From contig NZ_LT607750.1 of assembly GCF_900090235.1 (NCBI RefSeq), positions 4,827,001-4,891,000 of the forward strand: a stretch of 64,000 nucleotides of DNA. Direction: 5' to 3'. Positions 42,440-50,133 of this stretch are shown here, piece by piece. The notes beneath the pieces were generated by a model that saw only the letters and a list, made by a program, of their open reading frames with translations, did no database searches and had not been told where the DNA came from. The translations under genes were made by a program, and so were the position numbers. This stretch comes from Micromonospora echinaurantiaca (GTDB taxonomy: Bacteria > Actinomycetota > Actinomycetes > Mycobacteriales > Micromonosporaceae). Within the stretch, counting starts at the first letter, position 1, and every line of letters starts with the position of its first letter.

Positions 42440-42471
42440 AAAAAGCGCCGCATCCCTGGTGGGACACGGCG
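42440..42471 (-). terminator. Intrinsic terminator downstream of the transfer operon
   Basis: Read leftwards, CGCCG-TG-TCCC-ACCA-GGGA-TG-CGGCG is followed by C and five T (complement of 42440-42444). It lies between the 93-101 bp repeat block and xis, so it should end the transcript of the translocase operon after the repeats. Confidence 0.75.
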
Positions 42472-42505
42472 TGCGTGGTGGTGCTGGTGGGTGCTCGGTG
42501 AGATG

Positions 42506-42853
42506 CCCTCACTATTGAGTCCGGCTCAGCTCGGCGTTCTGGCGGGCATCGTGACTGGGGTCACTTCCCGTCGCCTGGTCGCCTGCTCGGCGGGGTCTCG
42601 CTCAACCCCTCACTATTGAGTCGGTCCCAGGTCGGCGTTTTGGCGGAACCTGTGACCGGGGTCACGCGGGCCGCCTGGTGCGCAGGGGTCTCGCTCAACC
42701 CCTCACTACTTATTCGATCTCAGGTCGGCGTCAGGCAACGTCGGCGTGACCGGGGTCACTGGTCGACCTGGTGAGCAGTGGTCTCGCTCGAACCCCTCTA
42801 CCTAGATATCGCGGGCAGACCGGCGTTTCAGGCGCAAGCGTGACCGGGGTCAC
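42506..42853. repeat. Four tandem 93-101 bp repeats, candidate cis-acting transfer locus
   Basis: Four degenerate units start at 42506, 42607, 42700 and 42794. Each begins with CCCTCACTA (partial in the last), continues with AGGTCGGCGT-like sequence and contains GTGACYGGGGTCAC at 42551, 42652, 42746 and 42840, a 14-mer that is a perfect 6-base inverted repeat in the last three copies. The units end in GGTCTCGCTC. No gene is present. The block lies just beyond the translocase/113-residue genes and before a terminator, which fits a binding region for the translocase. Confidence 0.85.
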
Positions 42854-42914
42854 TCACGACAACTGCCCGCCACCCCGAGGACCAGGGCGACGGGCAGCCG
42901 GTCTGCCGGTCGGG

Positions 42915-43256
42915 CTACTCGGTGACCACCTGGGCGACGGCAAGGAGATCCCGCCATGCCTCGGCAGCCTGGTCGACGCTCGGCAGCGAGGTGACCGGCT
43001 GTCGCCCGTACAGACCGATGACCGGGCGACCGTCAGCCGTCGTGCCGATGTGGACCAGGTCCCCGTCGTCATCCTCGCTCGGCTGCCAGCCTCGCCGACT
43101 CAGGTCACCGATGACGTGATCCCAGTCGGCAGCGTGCAGGCTGACCATGCCGCCGAGGTCGATGTCATCGGCCACCCGAGGCAGGACCAACAGACCCTCG
43201 CCGGTCATCGGGTCAAGGTGCGCGGTGTGGCTGGCGTAGGTCAGGGTCTCGATCAC
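42915..43256 (-). CDS. Hypothetical protein coupled to the translocase
   Basis: A 113-residue protein with GTG start overlapping the translocase stop by GTGA (43253-43256). It is acidic (ADDIDLGG, SEDDDGDL) with HTAHLDP and VSLHAADWDHVIGDLSRRGW segments. No family recognised. Its position as the last gene of the transfer operon suggests a helper role in DNA transfer. Confidence 0.6.
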   Translation of the reverse strand: MIETLTYASHTAHLDPMTGEGLLVLPRVADDIDLGGMVSLHAADWDHVIGDLSRRGWQPSEDDDGDLVHIGTTADGRPVIGLYGRQPVTSLPSVDQAAEAWRDLLAVAQVVTE

Positions 43257-45013
43257 TGGCTGATCCTCTCTCCGGTCTCGCTGCCCGCCCACCGGGCAAG
43301 ATCTGCTCTCGCGTACAGGTCTGCGTTGCCGCTCTTGCCCCTCGGCGTAGGCACCTCGCCCACCTTCCGCTGTAGACGCTTCTTCGCTGCATCCAACTTC
43401 CACGGGATCACCCCGGCGTCGATCGCCTGACGCAGCGTCAGGAAGTCCCCGGCAGGGCTTGATAGGCCGCTGACCTGGGAAGTCCCCGAGGACCGGGGAC
43501 ATGCCAGCCGGCGAGCGTCGGCAGCGGACAGGTACGCCACCTGCACCTCGGTCGCCTGCCCACCGATGACCACCTGCCACCGACCGAGGGTCCGGGATGC
43601 ACGGGGCATGGCTGCCTCGGGAACCAACATCTTCCAGTTGTTCGCCGTGTATCGGGCGAGGCAACGGATGCCGAAGTTCTCCCGTGCCTCGGGTCCGCCA
43701 ATGGCGCGAGCGGTCAGCATCTGCGCGATGGCCAGCACGTTGACCTTGGCGCTGCGCCCCATGAACAGCAGGTCAGCCAGAGCCGAGACAGCCGGCGACC
43801 GCTTGGGGTCACCCTTGCCGCGCACCTCGGCCCAGAAGTTGACCAGTTGCCCGATGGTGGCGTTCAACTCCTCGGCGATGACCAGGACTCGGGGACCGCA
43901 GTCCCAGTCTTCCGGCTCGTGCAGGGCCAGCGTGTTCCGCTCATCGGCAAGCGCAGCCAGCCTGACCAGGGCGTCATGCATCTGTGCCGGGCGGGTGCAG
44001 TAGTCGACGCCAGCCAGACCGAGCGCCCAGCGGTGCGAGCCCTTGCGGTCGAGGATGACCACCCGCCCACCTCGGGCGAGCACCTGCACGGCGACCAGCT
44101 CGGCAAGCACGCTCTTGCCCGCACCCGTCCCGGCAGAGACCGCGATGTGCGGGGAATCGTCCCGCAGGGACAGGATCACCGGCTGATCGCCTGCACCCTG
44201 CCCGATGTAGAACTCCCACTCAGCCAGCCGGGGCAGGTGCTCGGCGACCTGGTCGACACCGACCCGAGCCGGCGGACGCTTACGCACCGTCCACGTAGCC
44301 GTTACCCGCGGACCGACCTGGTGCCAGGACTCGACCAGGTCAGAGACCGGGATCTTGCTGCCGATGATCGAAGAGACCAGGTGCCGTTGCTCCTTGGTTA
44401 GATACGGGGTGTCGGCAACCAGCTCGATACGCGGACCCTTGTCGGGATCGGTCGGCCGGCGGAACACAGCCAGCCGAGAGGTGACCGGCTCTGCCTTGCG
44501 CTGGATCGCCCACGCTGCCCGCTGAGCCTGGTCGGGCAGCCACCGGATCACCGGCTCTACCCGCTCGCCGTACCAGGCACGCACGGCCACCTCAGCGGGT
44601 GACAGAGGCTTGGCCAGCCGAGGGGTGAGGTTGCCCAACGTCGGATCAACGTGCAGCCGTACGCCGGTCTGTAGACCCATCGCCGGGGCAAGGGCAGCCA
44701 GGGTCGGGGTGACGTACTCCCGGTTGAACCGGCGCATGGTGAACCGGCGACGCGCTCGCCAGCCGGCGACCAGTGCAGCCGAGCCGACCAGTGAGCCGAC
44801 CTGCTCGGGCTGAGCCACTGCCAGCGCAGCCGTAGCCGGCACGCTGAGCCGGATCACCTGACGCTGCCAGCCGGCGAGCCGACCAGCACCCCGGCTCAGG
44901 TACGGGTAGCCGTCCCTGCCGGTGATGGGTCGACCCGACACGTAGCGGTAGACCAGCCGGGGCACGGTGTGCTTGCGCCGTAGCCGGCGGATGGCTCGCT
45001 CAAGCTCGGTCAT
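43253..45013 (-). CDS. FtsK/SpoIIIE-like DNA translocase (TraB-type conjugal transfer protein)
   Basis: A 586-residue hexameric-ATPase type protein. The N-terminal half has a hydrophobic region (about 53-85) that should anchor it in the membrane. The RecA-like motor has Walker A GTGAGKS (295-301) and Walker B RVLVIAEEL (375-383). The C-terminal LTLRQAIDAGVIPWKLDAAKKRLQR (about 530-555) could be a winged helix that reads DNA repeats. Single FtsK-like Tra proteins pump double-stranded DNA between mycelia in Streptomyces plasmids and AICEs, and bind 8-bp repeats in the clt locus (family knowledge). The ATG overlaps the SpdB stop by ATGA. Confidence 0.9.
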   Translation of the reverse strand: MTELERAIRRLRRKHTVPRLVYRYVSGRPITGRDGYPYLSRGAGRLAGWQRQVIRLSVPATAALAVAQPEQVGSLVGSAALVAGWRARRRFTMRRFNREYVTPTLAALAPAMGLQTGVRLHVDPTLGNLTPRLAKPLSPAEVAVRAWYGERVEPVIRWLPDQAQRAAWAIQRKAEPVTSRLAVFRRPTDPDKGPRIELVADTPYLTKEQRHLVSSIIGSKIPVSDLVESWHQVGPRVTATWTVRKRPPARVGVDQVAEHLPRLAEWEFYIGQGAGDQPVILSLRDDSPHIAVSAGTGAGKSVLAELVAVQVLARGGRVVILDRKGSHRWALGLAGVDYCTRPAQMHDALVRLAALADERNTLALHEPEDWDCGPRVLVIAEELNATIGQLVNFWAEVRGKGDPKRSPAVSALADLLFMGRSAKVNVLAIAQMLTARAIGGPEARENFGIRCLARYTANNWKMLVPEAAMPRASRTLGRWQVVIGGQATEVQVAYLSAADARRLACPRSSGTSQVSGLSSPAGDFLTLRQAIDAGVIPWKLDAAKKRLQRKVGEVPTPRGKSGNADLYARADLARWAGSETGERISQ

Positions 45014-45762
45014 GCCGCCACCCCCGCAAGCTCGGGCGTACCGCCGTTGACCGCAGTCGACGCAGGCTGCGCCGGGGAAGGCGAGCCAGCCGAGCGGGTC
45101 GGCCGGTACCGCTTCACCGTCGCCACCGAGACCCCGGCAAGCTCAGCGATCCGGGCGTGCGTCGCATCCGGCTCGGCGAGGTGAGCCGACATGATCCGGT
45201 CAGCCGACGTGAGCGAGCGGGGAACAGGCTTGCGGCTCGGCTCACTGGTCCGCTTGACCGGCTGAGCCTTGCTCGGGGTAGGGGTCACCTCGGCCGGCTC
45301 GGCTACGGGCTCAGGCGCAAGCGGCTCGACCCGCTCGACGGCCACCGGCTCAGCAACCTTGACCGGCTCGACCTGGTCGACCGGCTCAGGCCGGATCAGC
45401 TTGCCTCGACGGGACAGCACCTCGACGGCAAGCAGGAAGGCGACCGGGGAGACAGCGGCGACCAGGCGGGCAGTGATGGTCGGCTGCGCGCTGGCGATGT
45501 TGGCAGCCAGGGTCGCCACCACACCGAACGCCACGGCGAGCCGAGCGGACAGGCGAGGCTTCCGGCCGTTCCGCTTGTCGTCAAGCATCGCGAGCGTGCC
45601 GACCAGGATCAGCCCGTCGATGGACAGCGGGAGCACGGCAGCGACCGACGCTCGCTCGCCAGCCTCGCGGGCTACGTCGTAGATGTGGGTGAACGATGCG
45701 TAGCCGGCGACCAGGGCGACCAGGCCGGTAGTCAGTCGAGAGGTGATGGCAGTACGGGACAC
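45010..45762 (-). CDS. DUF2637 (SpdB-like) membrane protein with C-terminal HTH
   Basis: A 250-residue protein. Four membrane helices (about 10-118) hold the DUF2637 signature GYASFTHIYDVAREAGE...VLPLSIDGLI. A Pro/Val/Glu-rich linker leads to a C-terminal helix-turn-helix (about 200-225, THARIAELAGVSVATVKRYRP). DUF2637 proteins are common next to traB in Streptomyces plasmids and are thought to spread the plasmid inside the mycelium (Spd). GTG start at 45762. Its partner is the translocase that overlaps its end. Confidence 0.88.
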   Translation of the reverse strand: MSRTAITSRLTTGLVALVAGYASFTHIYDVAREAGERASVAAVLPLSIDGLILVGTLAMLDDKRNGRKPRLSARLAVAFGVVATLAANIASAQPTITARLVAAVSPVAFLLAVEVLSRRGKLIRPEPVDQVEPVKVAEPVAVERVEPLAPEPVAEPAEVTPTPSKAQPVKRTSEPSRKPVPRSLTSADRIMSAHLAEPDATHARIAELAGVSVATVKRYRPTRSAGSPSPAQPASTAVNGGTPELAGVAA

Positions 45763-45773
45763 GGCAGGACTCC

Positions 45774-45941
45774 TCAGAAGCGGGTGGGGACGTTGGGAAC
45801 GTCCGAGAGGTGGGCGATGTCGTCGGCGACCTGCTCTGCGTGCCGCTCAGCCAGCCGGCGAGCGATGACGAACGGCGCGAGCATCACGACGGGTCCGCCG
45901 ATCAGGACCAGGACCAGGGCGTAGGCAGCGGTGTCGGTCAC
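45774..45941 (-). CDS. Small single-pass membrane protein
   Basis: A 55-residue protein with one transmembrane helix (AYALVLVLIGGPVVMLAPFVIARRL, about 5-28) and a charged tail. Its GTG overlaps the stop of the iteron-bearing gene by GTGA (45938-45941). It lies between that gene and the SpdB-like gene, and may be a small Spd protein. Confidence 0.6.
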   Translation of the reverse strand: MTDTAAYALVLVLIGGPVVMLAPFVIARRLAERHAEQVADDIAHLSDVPNVPTRF

Positions 45942-46570
45942 GCCGCACCCCCGATCGCCTCGCTGCGGCAAGGTCCGCAGTTGTTGGCGGGAGATCCCCG
46001 GTGCTTGGGGCACTGCTCGGCGCGAGGGTCGGTCGGCAGCGCAGCGCCGCCCCGAAGGGAGCGGCTGCGCGGGGATGGTTCTTGATGGTTCAAGGACGGT
46101 TCGTAGGAAGCCTGCTTCCGGCCGGTGCGGAAGCCTGCTTCCGGTCGCTTGGAAGCCTGCTTCCGGTCGGTCGGTACCGGGGGGAAGCAGGCTTCCGGGC
46201 GGTTATCCACAGGCTCGGGAACCTCGTTGGGTCGACCAGGCTGCGGCTCGGCGAACGGGTCGAGCGAGGTGGGTAGGGTGCGCCGACGCTCCATCGCGAG
46301 ATCCCAGACAACCGGCCGCCGGTCGGTGGGCAGGTGCGCTACGTGCCGCTGATCGCCACGGCGGATGATCCCGAGCCGTTCCAGCGTCGCCAGGTCGGTA
46401 CGCACCGAGCGGGTCGACTTCCGGGCGTAGTGGGCGAGCCGTTCCTGAGACGGGTACGCGGCTCGGCCGTTGGCGTGCGCGTGGTTGGCGAGACCGATCA
46501 GCACAGCCAGGCAGGCGGGGGGTACGTCGGGCGCATCGTTCAGCGCCCACGAGACAGCTTCTACACTCAA
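45938..46570 (-). CDS. Winged-helix protein, candidate replication initiator with internal iterons
   Basis: A 210-residue protein. The N-terminal winged helix (about 15-75) reads ACLAVLIGLANHAHANGRAAYPSQERLAHYARKSTRSVRTDLATLERLGII, of the kind found in phage O-type replication proteins and plasmid initiators. A disordered Pro/Arg-rich linker (about 95-175) is encoded by a stretch with four palindromic iterons and a DnaA box. The C terminus has CPKHRG...CGPC, a likely zinc site. I chose the TTG at 46570, 9 bases after a perfect GGAGGT. It is first in the transfer operon, beside attR. Alternatively it is a transcriptional regulator of that operon. Confidence 0.7.
   Translation of the reverse strand: MSVEAVSWALNDAPDVPPACLAVLIGLANHAHANGRAAYPSQERLAHYARKSTRSVRTDLATLERLGIIRRGDQRHVAHLPTDRRPVVWDLAMERRRTLPTSLDPFAEPQPGRPNEVPEPVDNRPEACFPPVPTDRKQASKRPEAGFRTGRKQASYEPSLNHQEPSPRSRSLRGGAALPTDPRAEQCPKHRGSPANNCGPCRSEAIGGAA
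46074..46211. repeat. Iteron block and DnaA box inside the initiator gene (candidate oriV)
   Basis: Four 14-mer palindromes of type GGAAGCCTGCTTCC lie at 46106-46119, 46129-46142, 46151-46164 and (inverted) 46183-46196, spaced 23, 22 and 32 bases, about two or three helical turns. A perfect DnaA box TTATCCACA follows at 46203-46211. On the other side are three short direct repeats GATGGTTC/GACGGTTC (46074, 46084, 46095). The layout is that of an iteron-type replication origin. Confidence 0.75.
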
Positions 46571-46648
46571 GGCGGGTCGACCTCCACTGTCGGCCAAGGC
46601 CCCGGATCACAGGTGTTGGCGCACCTGCCGGGGCCGCTTTGTAGATGT

Positions 46649-46673
46649 GGCGTCAATGGTGATCGCTCGACGA
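46649..46673 (+). other. attR: element arm plus core GACGA
   Basis: The element arm GGCGTCAATGGT (46649-46660) leads to the core GACGA (46669-46673), after which comM resumes as GGCGCCCGAGTTC. The arm matches the reverse complement of the attL arm at 11 of 12 bases. Confidence 0.85.
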
Positions 46674-47280
46674 GGCGCCCGAGTTCAGCAAGGGGGCGCT
46701 GGACGCGCTGCGCCAGCCGTTGGAGAACGGCCGGATCCAGCTGGCCCGCAGCCGGGGCGGCACCGAATATCCGGCCCGGACCCAACTGGTCCTGGCTGCC
46801 AACCCGTGCCCGTGTGCCAAGCCGGGCGGCGACACCTACTGCGAGTGCTCACCGCTGGTGCGCCGGCGCTACCTCGGCCGGCTCTCCGGTCCGCTGCTGG
46901 ACCGCATCGACGTGCAGGTGCGGCTGCCCCCGGTCCGGGCGGCCGAGCTGATGCAGGCGACCGTTGCGAGCGAGTCGTCGGCGGCGGTCGGCCGGCGGGT
47001 GGTGGCGGCCCGGCAGGCGGCGGCCGCCCGCTGGTCGGCGATCGGTCGCCGGCTCAACGCGGAGATACCCGGCCCGTTCCTGCGCCGCCCGCCCTGGCGA
47101 CTCGCCGCCCCGGACACCGCCGAGCTGCGAGCGCGACTGGACTCCGGGTCGATCTCCGCCCGCGGCTTCGACCGGATCATCCGCCTCGCCTGGACCATCG
47201 CCGACCTGGACGGGCGGGACCGGCCCGACCGGGAGGACGTCCGGGAGGCCATCGGACTCAGGACGGGGGAAGGATCGTGA
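46669..47280 (+). pseudogene. comM: comM (yifB) 3' part, after the integrative element
   Basis: The C-terminal 203 residues of ComM, starting at Asp-Glu of Walker B (DEAPEFSKGALDALRQPLENGR). It keeps the zinc-like Cys motif ANPCPCAK...CECSPL, the arginine finger region and the C-terminal Mg-chelatase domain (DTAELRARLDSG...SARGFDRIIRLAWTIADLDG). An in-frame TGA lies in attR just upstream (46660-46662), and the first possible start is the TTG at 46720, past Walker B, so no useful ATPase is expected. Its stop overlaps the dprA GTG by GTGA. Confidence 0.92.
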
Positions 47281-48509
47281 GCGGGGACGAGGAACGACTG
47301 GCCCGGGTGGCGCTGACCTGGCTCACCGAGCCCGGCACCCGCGCGGTGTACCGGCTGGTCCGGCGGCTGGGGCCGGTCGCCGCGCTCGACCTGCTGCTCG
47401 ACGGCGGAGCGCCGGACGAGAAGCTGCGGGCCGCGGTGGCCGCCCGGTCGGCCGGCGGGGACGCCCGAGCCGTGGCCGCCGAGGCGGTGGAGCGCACCGA
47501 GCGGCTCGGCGCGCGGATCGTGGTGCCCGACGACGACGAGTGGCCGGCACGCATCGAGCAACTCAGCGACCTGCGGCTGCCGGAGGCGTACCGGCGGGTG
47601 GACGTCGAGACCGATCCGCCGCTTTGTTTCTGGGTACGCGGCTGCTGGCCGCTGGCCGAGGCGTTCGACCGGTCGGTGGCCGTGGTCGGCGCGCGGGCCG
47701 CCACGGCGTACGGCACCCACGTCGCCACCGAACTCGGGTACGGGCTGGCCGACCGGGACTGGACGGTGGTCTCCGGTGGCGCCTTCGGCATCGACGCGGC
47801 GGCGCACCGGGGCGCACTCAACGCCGGCGGCATGACCGTGGCGGTGCTCGCCTGCGGGGTGGACCGCCCCTACCCGATGGGCAACGCGGCGCTGTTCGAC
47901 CGGATCGCCGACACCGGGTTGCTGGTCAGCGAGTGGCTTCCCGGTGCGGAACCGCTGCGGCCACGGTTCCTGATCCGCAACCGGGTGATCGCGGCGGCCA
48001 CCCGCGGCACCGTGCTGGTGGAGGCCGCGGCGCGCAGCGGCGCGGCCCAGACCACCCACCGCGCGATCGCCCTCGGCAAACCGGGGATGGTGGTGCCCGG
48101 GCCGGTGACCTCGGCGATGTCCGTCGGCGCGCACGAACTGCTGCGCGAGTACCCGAAGGCCCGGGTGGTGACCGGCGTCGCGCACGTGCTGGAGGAGGTG
48201 GGGCCGATCGGTGAGCTGGCCCCCGTCGCGCGCGGTCCGCAGCGGCCGGCCGACCTGCTCGACGACGAGGCACGGTCGGTCGTCGAGGCATTCCCCCGGC
48301 GGGGCACCGTCGCGGTGGACGTGCTGGCCGCGCGGGCCGGCGTCGACGTGCGGACCACGCTGCGGAAGCTGTCCATGCTGGAGGAACTCGCCCTGGTGGT
48401 CCGCCGCGAGGACGGCTACCGGCTCGCGCCGCCACCGGCCGGGAGGGCCACCGGTGGCCGGGCACCGGACCGTGACGCCTCAGGGGCGGCCCGGCGGGCC
48501 ACCGATTGA
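47277..48509 (+). CDS. dprA: DNA-processing protein DprA
   Basis: DprA/Smf, which loads RecA on incoming single-stranded DNA during transformation. 410 residues. The Rossmann-like core has VVGARAATAYGTHVATELGYGLADRDWTVVSGGAFGIDAAAHRGAL (about 140-185) and RFLIRNRVIAAATRGTVLVEAAARSGAAQTTHRAIALGKPGMVVPGPV (about 230-280). The C-terminal winged helix (about 325-385) follows. The GTG overlaps the comM stop by GTGA, so it would normally be translated with comM; the element has cut the operon 600 bases upstream. Confidence 0.95.
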   Translation: MSGDEERLARVALTWLTEPGTRAVYRLVRRLGPVAALDLLLDGGAPDEKLRAAVAARSAGGDARAVAAEAVERTERLGARIVVPDDDEWPARIEQLSDLRLPEAYRRVDVETDPPLCFWVRGCWPLAEAFDRSVAVVGARAATAYGTHVATELGYGLADRDWTVVSGGAFGIDAAAHRGALNAGGMTVAVLACGVDRPYPMGNAALFDRIADTGLLVSEWLPGAEPLRPRFLIRNRVIAAATRGTVLVEAAARSGAAQTTHRAIALGKPGMVVPGPVTSAMSVGAHELLREYPKARVVTGVAHVLEEVGPIGELAPVARGPQRPADLLDDEARSVVEAFPRRGTVAVDVLAARAGVDVRTTLRKLSMLEELALVVRREDGYRLAPPPAGRATGGRAPDRDASGAARRATD

Positions 48510-48705
48510 CGACGGGTCCGACGGTGAGGTCAGGCAGCGGAGGAAGTGGCGGAACCGTCGCCGTCCGGTCGCGGCCCCGGCCGGCCGGTGGTGCACGACC
48601 CGTGCGGTGACGGGCGCCGCACCGGGATCGACCCGGATGCGGCGCCCGTCGCGGTGGTGCCACCCGCCCATGCCGTCAGCTCCCGTGGCACGGGCGGGAT
48701 CCGGC

Positions 48706-50133
48706 TCAGCGGGCGGTCGCGTACGCGGCGCACCCGATCAGCTCGAGCGACACCTGGAGCCGCTCGAGGCTGATGTTCTTGGCGATGGTGTCCTCCGGGG
48801 TGTGGTACGGCGGCTCCAGGAGGGCCGGGGTTTCCTCGCCCCGCCAGGAGAAGTTGGCGCTGGCGATGCCGACCTCCTGGAAGGGCTGGTGGTCGCTGGA
48901 GCCGCGCTGCGTCACCGGCGAGATCCGCGGGTCGTAGCCGAGACGGGCCGCGGCGGCCGCCACCTCGTCGGTGGCCCGGTTGGCCTCGCCGGTGTAGGAG
49001 AGCAGCCAGTACCGGGTCGCCGGGTCCCAGCTGGTGGCCACCATGTCGTTCTGGTACACCGCGAGGATCCGGTCCCGCTCCGCCTGCGGGAGCTGCCGGA
49101 CGTGGTAGCGGGAGCCGACCAGCCCCTGCTCCTCCGAACCCCACAGGGCGAACCGGAGGTTGGCTTCGACCGGGATCGCGCGCAGCACCCGGGCCAGCTC
49201 GAGACAGAGCACCGTGCCGGAGCCGTCGTCGTTGGCGCCGGGCGCGCCGATGACCGTGTCGTAGTGGGCGCTGACCATCACCACCGGTCCGCCGGCACCC
49301 GAGCGCCCCGGCCGGTCCGCGAGGACGTTGTGGGAGGTGAGGCCGTGGTGTGCGGAGGTGGTGACGCTCAGCGTGAGCCGACCGGCGGCGAGCAGAGCAC
49401 GCAGCCGCTCCTTCTGCGCCTGCGCGACCCCGACCACCGGGATCGGTACCGGTGAACTGGCCGAGCCCGGCAGCGTCGGCGAGAACGTCCCGCTCCGCCG
49501 CGGGGGTACGCCATCGGCGGCGAGGAGCACGACGGCGGCAGCCCCACGGGCCAGCGCGGTGGCCACCAGTTGTTCCCGGCGCGCCGCCACGTAGTCGACC
49601 AGCACGACCCGGCCGGTCACGTCCGGGGGATAGTTCTCCGGCGCACCGGCGCCCACGTCCACCACGTCACCGCTGACCGTGGTGTCCAGCGCGGCGTGCG
49701 GGGAGGCGCCGACCTGCCAGTTCAGGTCGGCGGGAAGCCCCGCCGGCGAGGCGAGCTGGCCGAGGAACTTGTCCGCCACGGCGAACGGTTCCAGCTGGAC
49801 GTCGTACCCCAGGTGGTCCAGCTCCTTGGCGATGTAGTCGGCGGCGCGGCGCTCGGACGCCGTCCCGCCGATGCGCGGCCCGATGTCCTCGCTGAGGACG
49901 CGCAGGTGCGACAGCGCCCGCTCGGCCGACACCTGCGCGATGACCTTGCGGTCGTCCGGGGTCAGCGCCGGCGGGCGGTACGCGCCGGGACGCTGGTCGT
50001 CGGCCGCCCACGCCGGTGCGGGCAGGGCCACGGTGGCGGCGCCACCGAGGGCGATGGTGAGCATCCGCCGTCGGTTCACGGTGGAGCGAACTGGGTCGGT
50101 TGAGGATGTAAGGGGATGGCCGCCGTTGGTCAT
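48706..50133 (-). CDS. Secreted M28 family aminopeptidase
   Basis: A 475-residue secreted zinc exopeptidase. The Tat-type signal NRRRMLTIALGGAATVALPAPAWA ends near residue 44. A PA-type inserted domain (about 150-290) precedes the M28 catalytic part, where the two-zinc site is visible: SAHYDTVIGAPGANDDGSGT (His-Asp and bridging Asp) and LWGSEEQGLVGSRYH (catalytic Glu-Glu). A His near the C terminus (GSSDHQPFQEVGI) completes the set. It probably degrades peptides outside the cell, as in Streptomyces aminopeptidase S. GAGGA precedes the ATG. Confidence 0.93.
   Translation of the reverse strand: MTNGGHPLTSSTDPVRSTVNRRRMLTIALGGAATVALPAPAWAADDQRPGAYRPPALTPDDRKVIAQVSAERALSHLRVLSEDIGPRIGGTASERRAADYIAKELDHLGYDVQLEPFAVADKFLGQLASPAGLPADLNWQVGASPHAALDTTVSGDVVDVGAGAPENYPPDVTGRVVLVDYVAARREQLVATALARGAAAVVLLAADGVPPRRSGTFSPTLPGSASSPVPIPVVGVAQAQKERLRALLAAGRLTLSVTTSAHHGLTSHNVLADRPGRSGAGGPVVMVSAHYDTVIGAPGANDDGSGTVLCLELARVLRAIPVEANLRFALWGSEEQGLVGSRYHVRQLPQAERDRILAVYQNDMVATSWDPATRYWLLSYTGEANRATDEVAAAAARLGYDPRISPVTQRGSSDHQPFQEVGIASANFSWRGEETPALLEPPYHTPEDTIAKNISLERLQVSLELIGCAAYATAR

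Larger units (their letters stand above)
34733..46673 (+). mobile_element. AICE-type integrative element in comM, about 11.9 kb
   Basis: The element lies between two GACGA copies (34733-34737 and 46669-46673) that flank it in the interrupted comM gene. Inside are a large serine integrase at the left end, an Xis-like protein, one FtsK/TraB-type DNA translocase, a DUF2637/SpdB protein and many small hypothetical genes nearly all running leftwards. This is the minimal set of actinomycete integrative and conjugative elements, which move double-stranded DNA with a single FtsK-like protein. Replication is unusual: no RepSA, RepAM or Prim-Pol is recognisable, but a winged-helix protein with internal iterons is present. 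The element is visibly less GC-rich than its surroundings, especially at 36.4-36.9 kb. No relaxase or type IV secretion gene is seen. Confidence 0.9.

Noticed and set aside
42506..42853. CRISPR array
   Set aside because: The repeat units are 93-101 bases, degenerate throughout and without unique spacers between short identical repeats.
46074..46211. Iteron-like repeats as a result of a repeated protein motif only
   Set aside because: The protein motif repeats (RKQAS, RPEA) but in two different phases because the last DNA copy is inverted; the DNA palindromes and the helical spacing are better conserved than the peptide, so DNA-level selection is more likely.
34700..46700. tRNA gene as integration target
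   Set aside because: No tRNA-like sequence lies at either end; the target is clearly comM.
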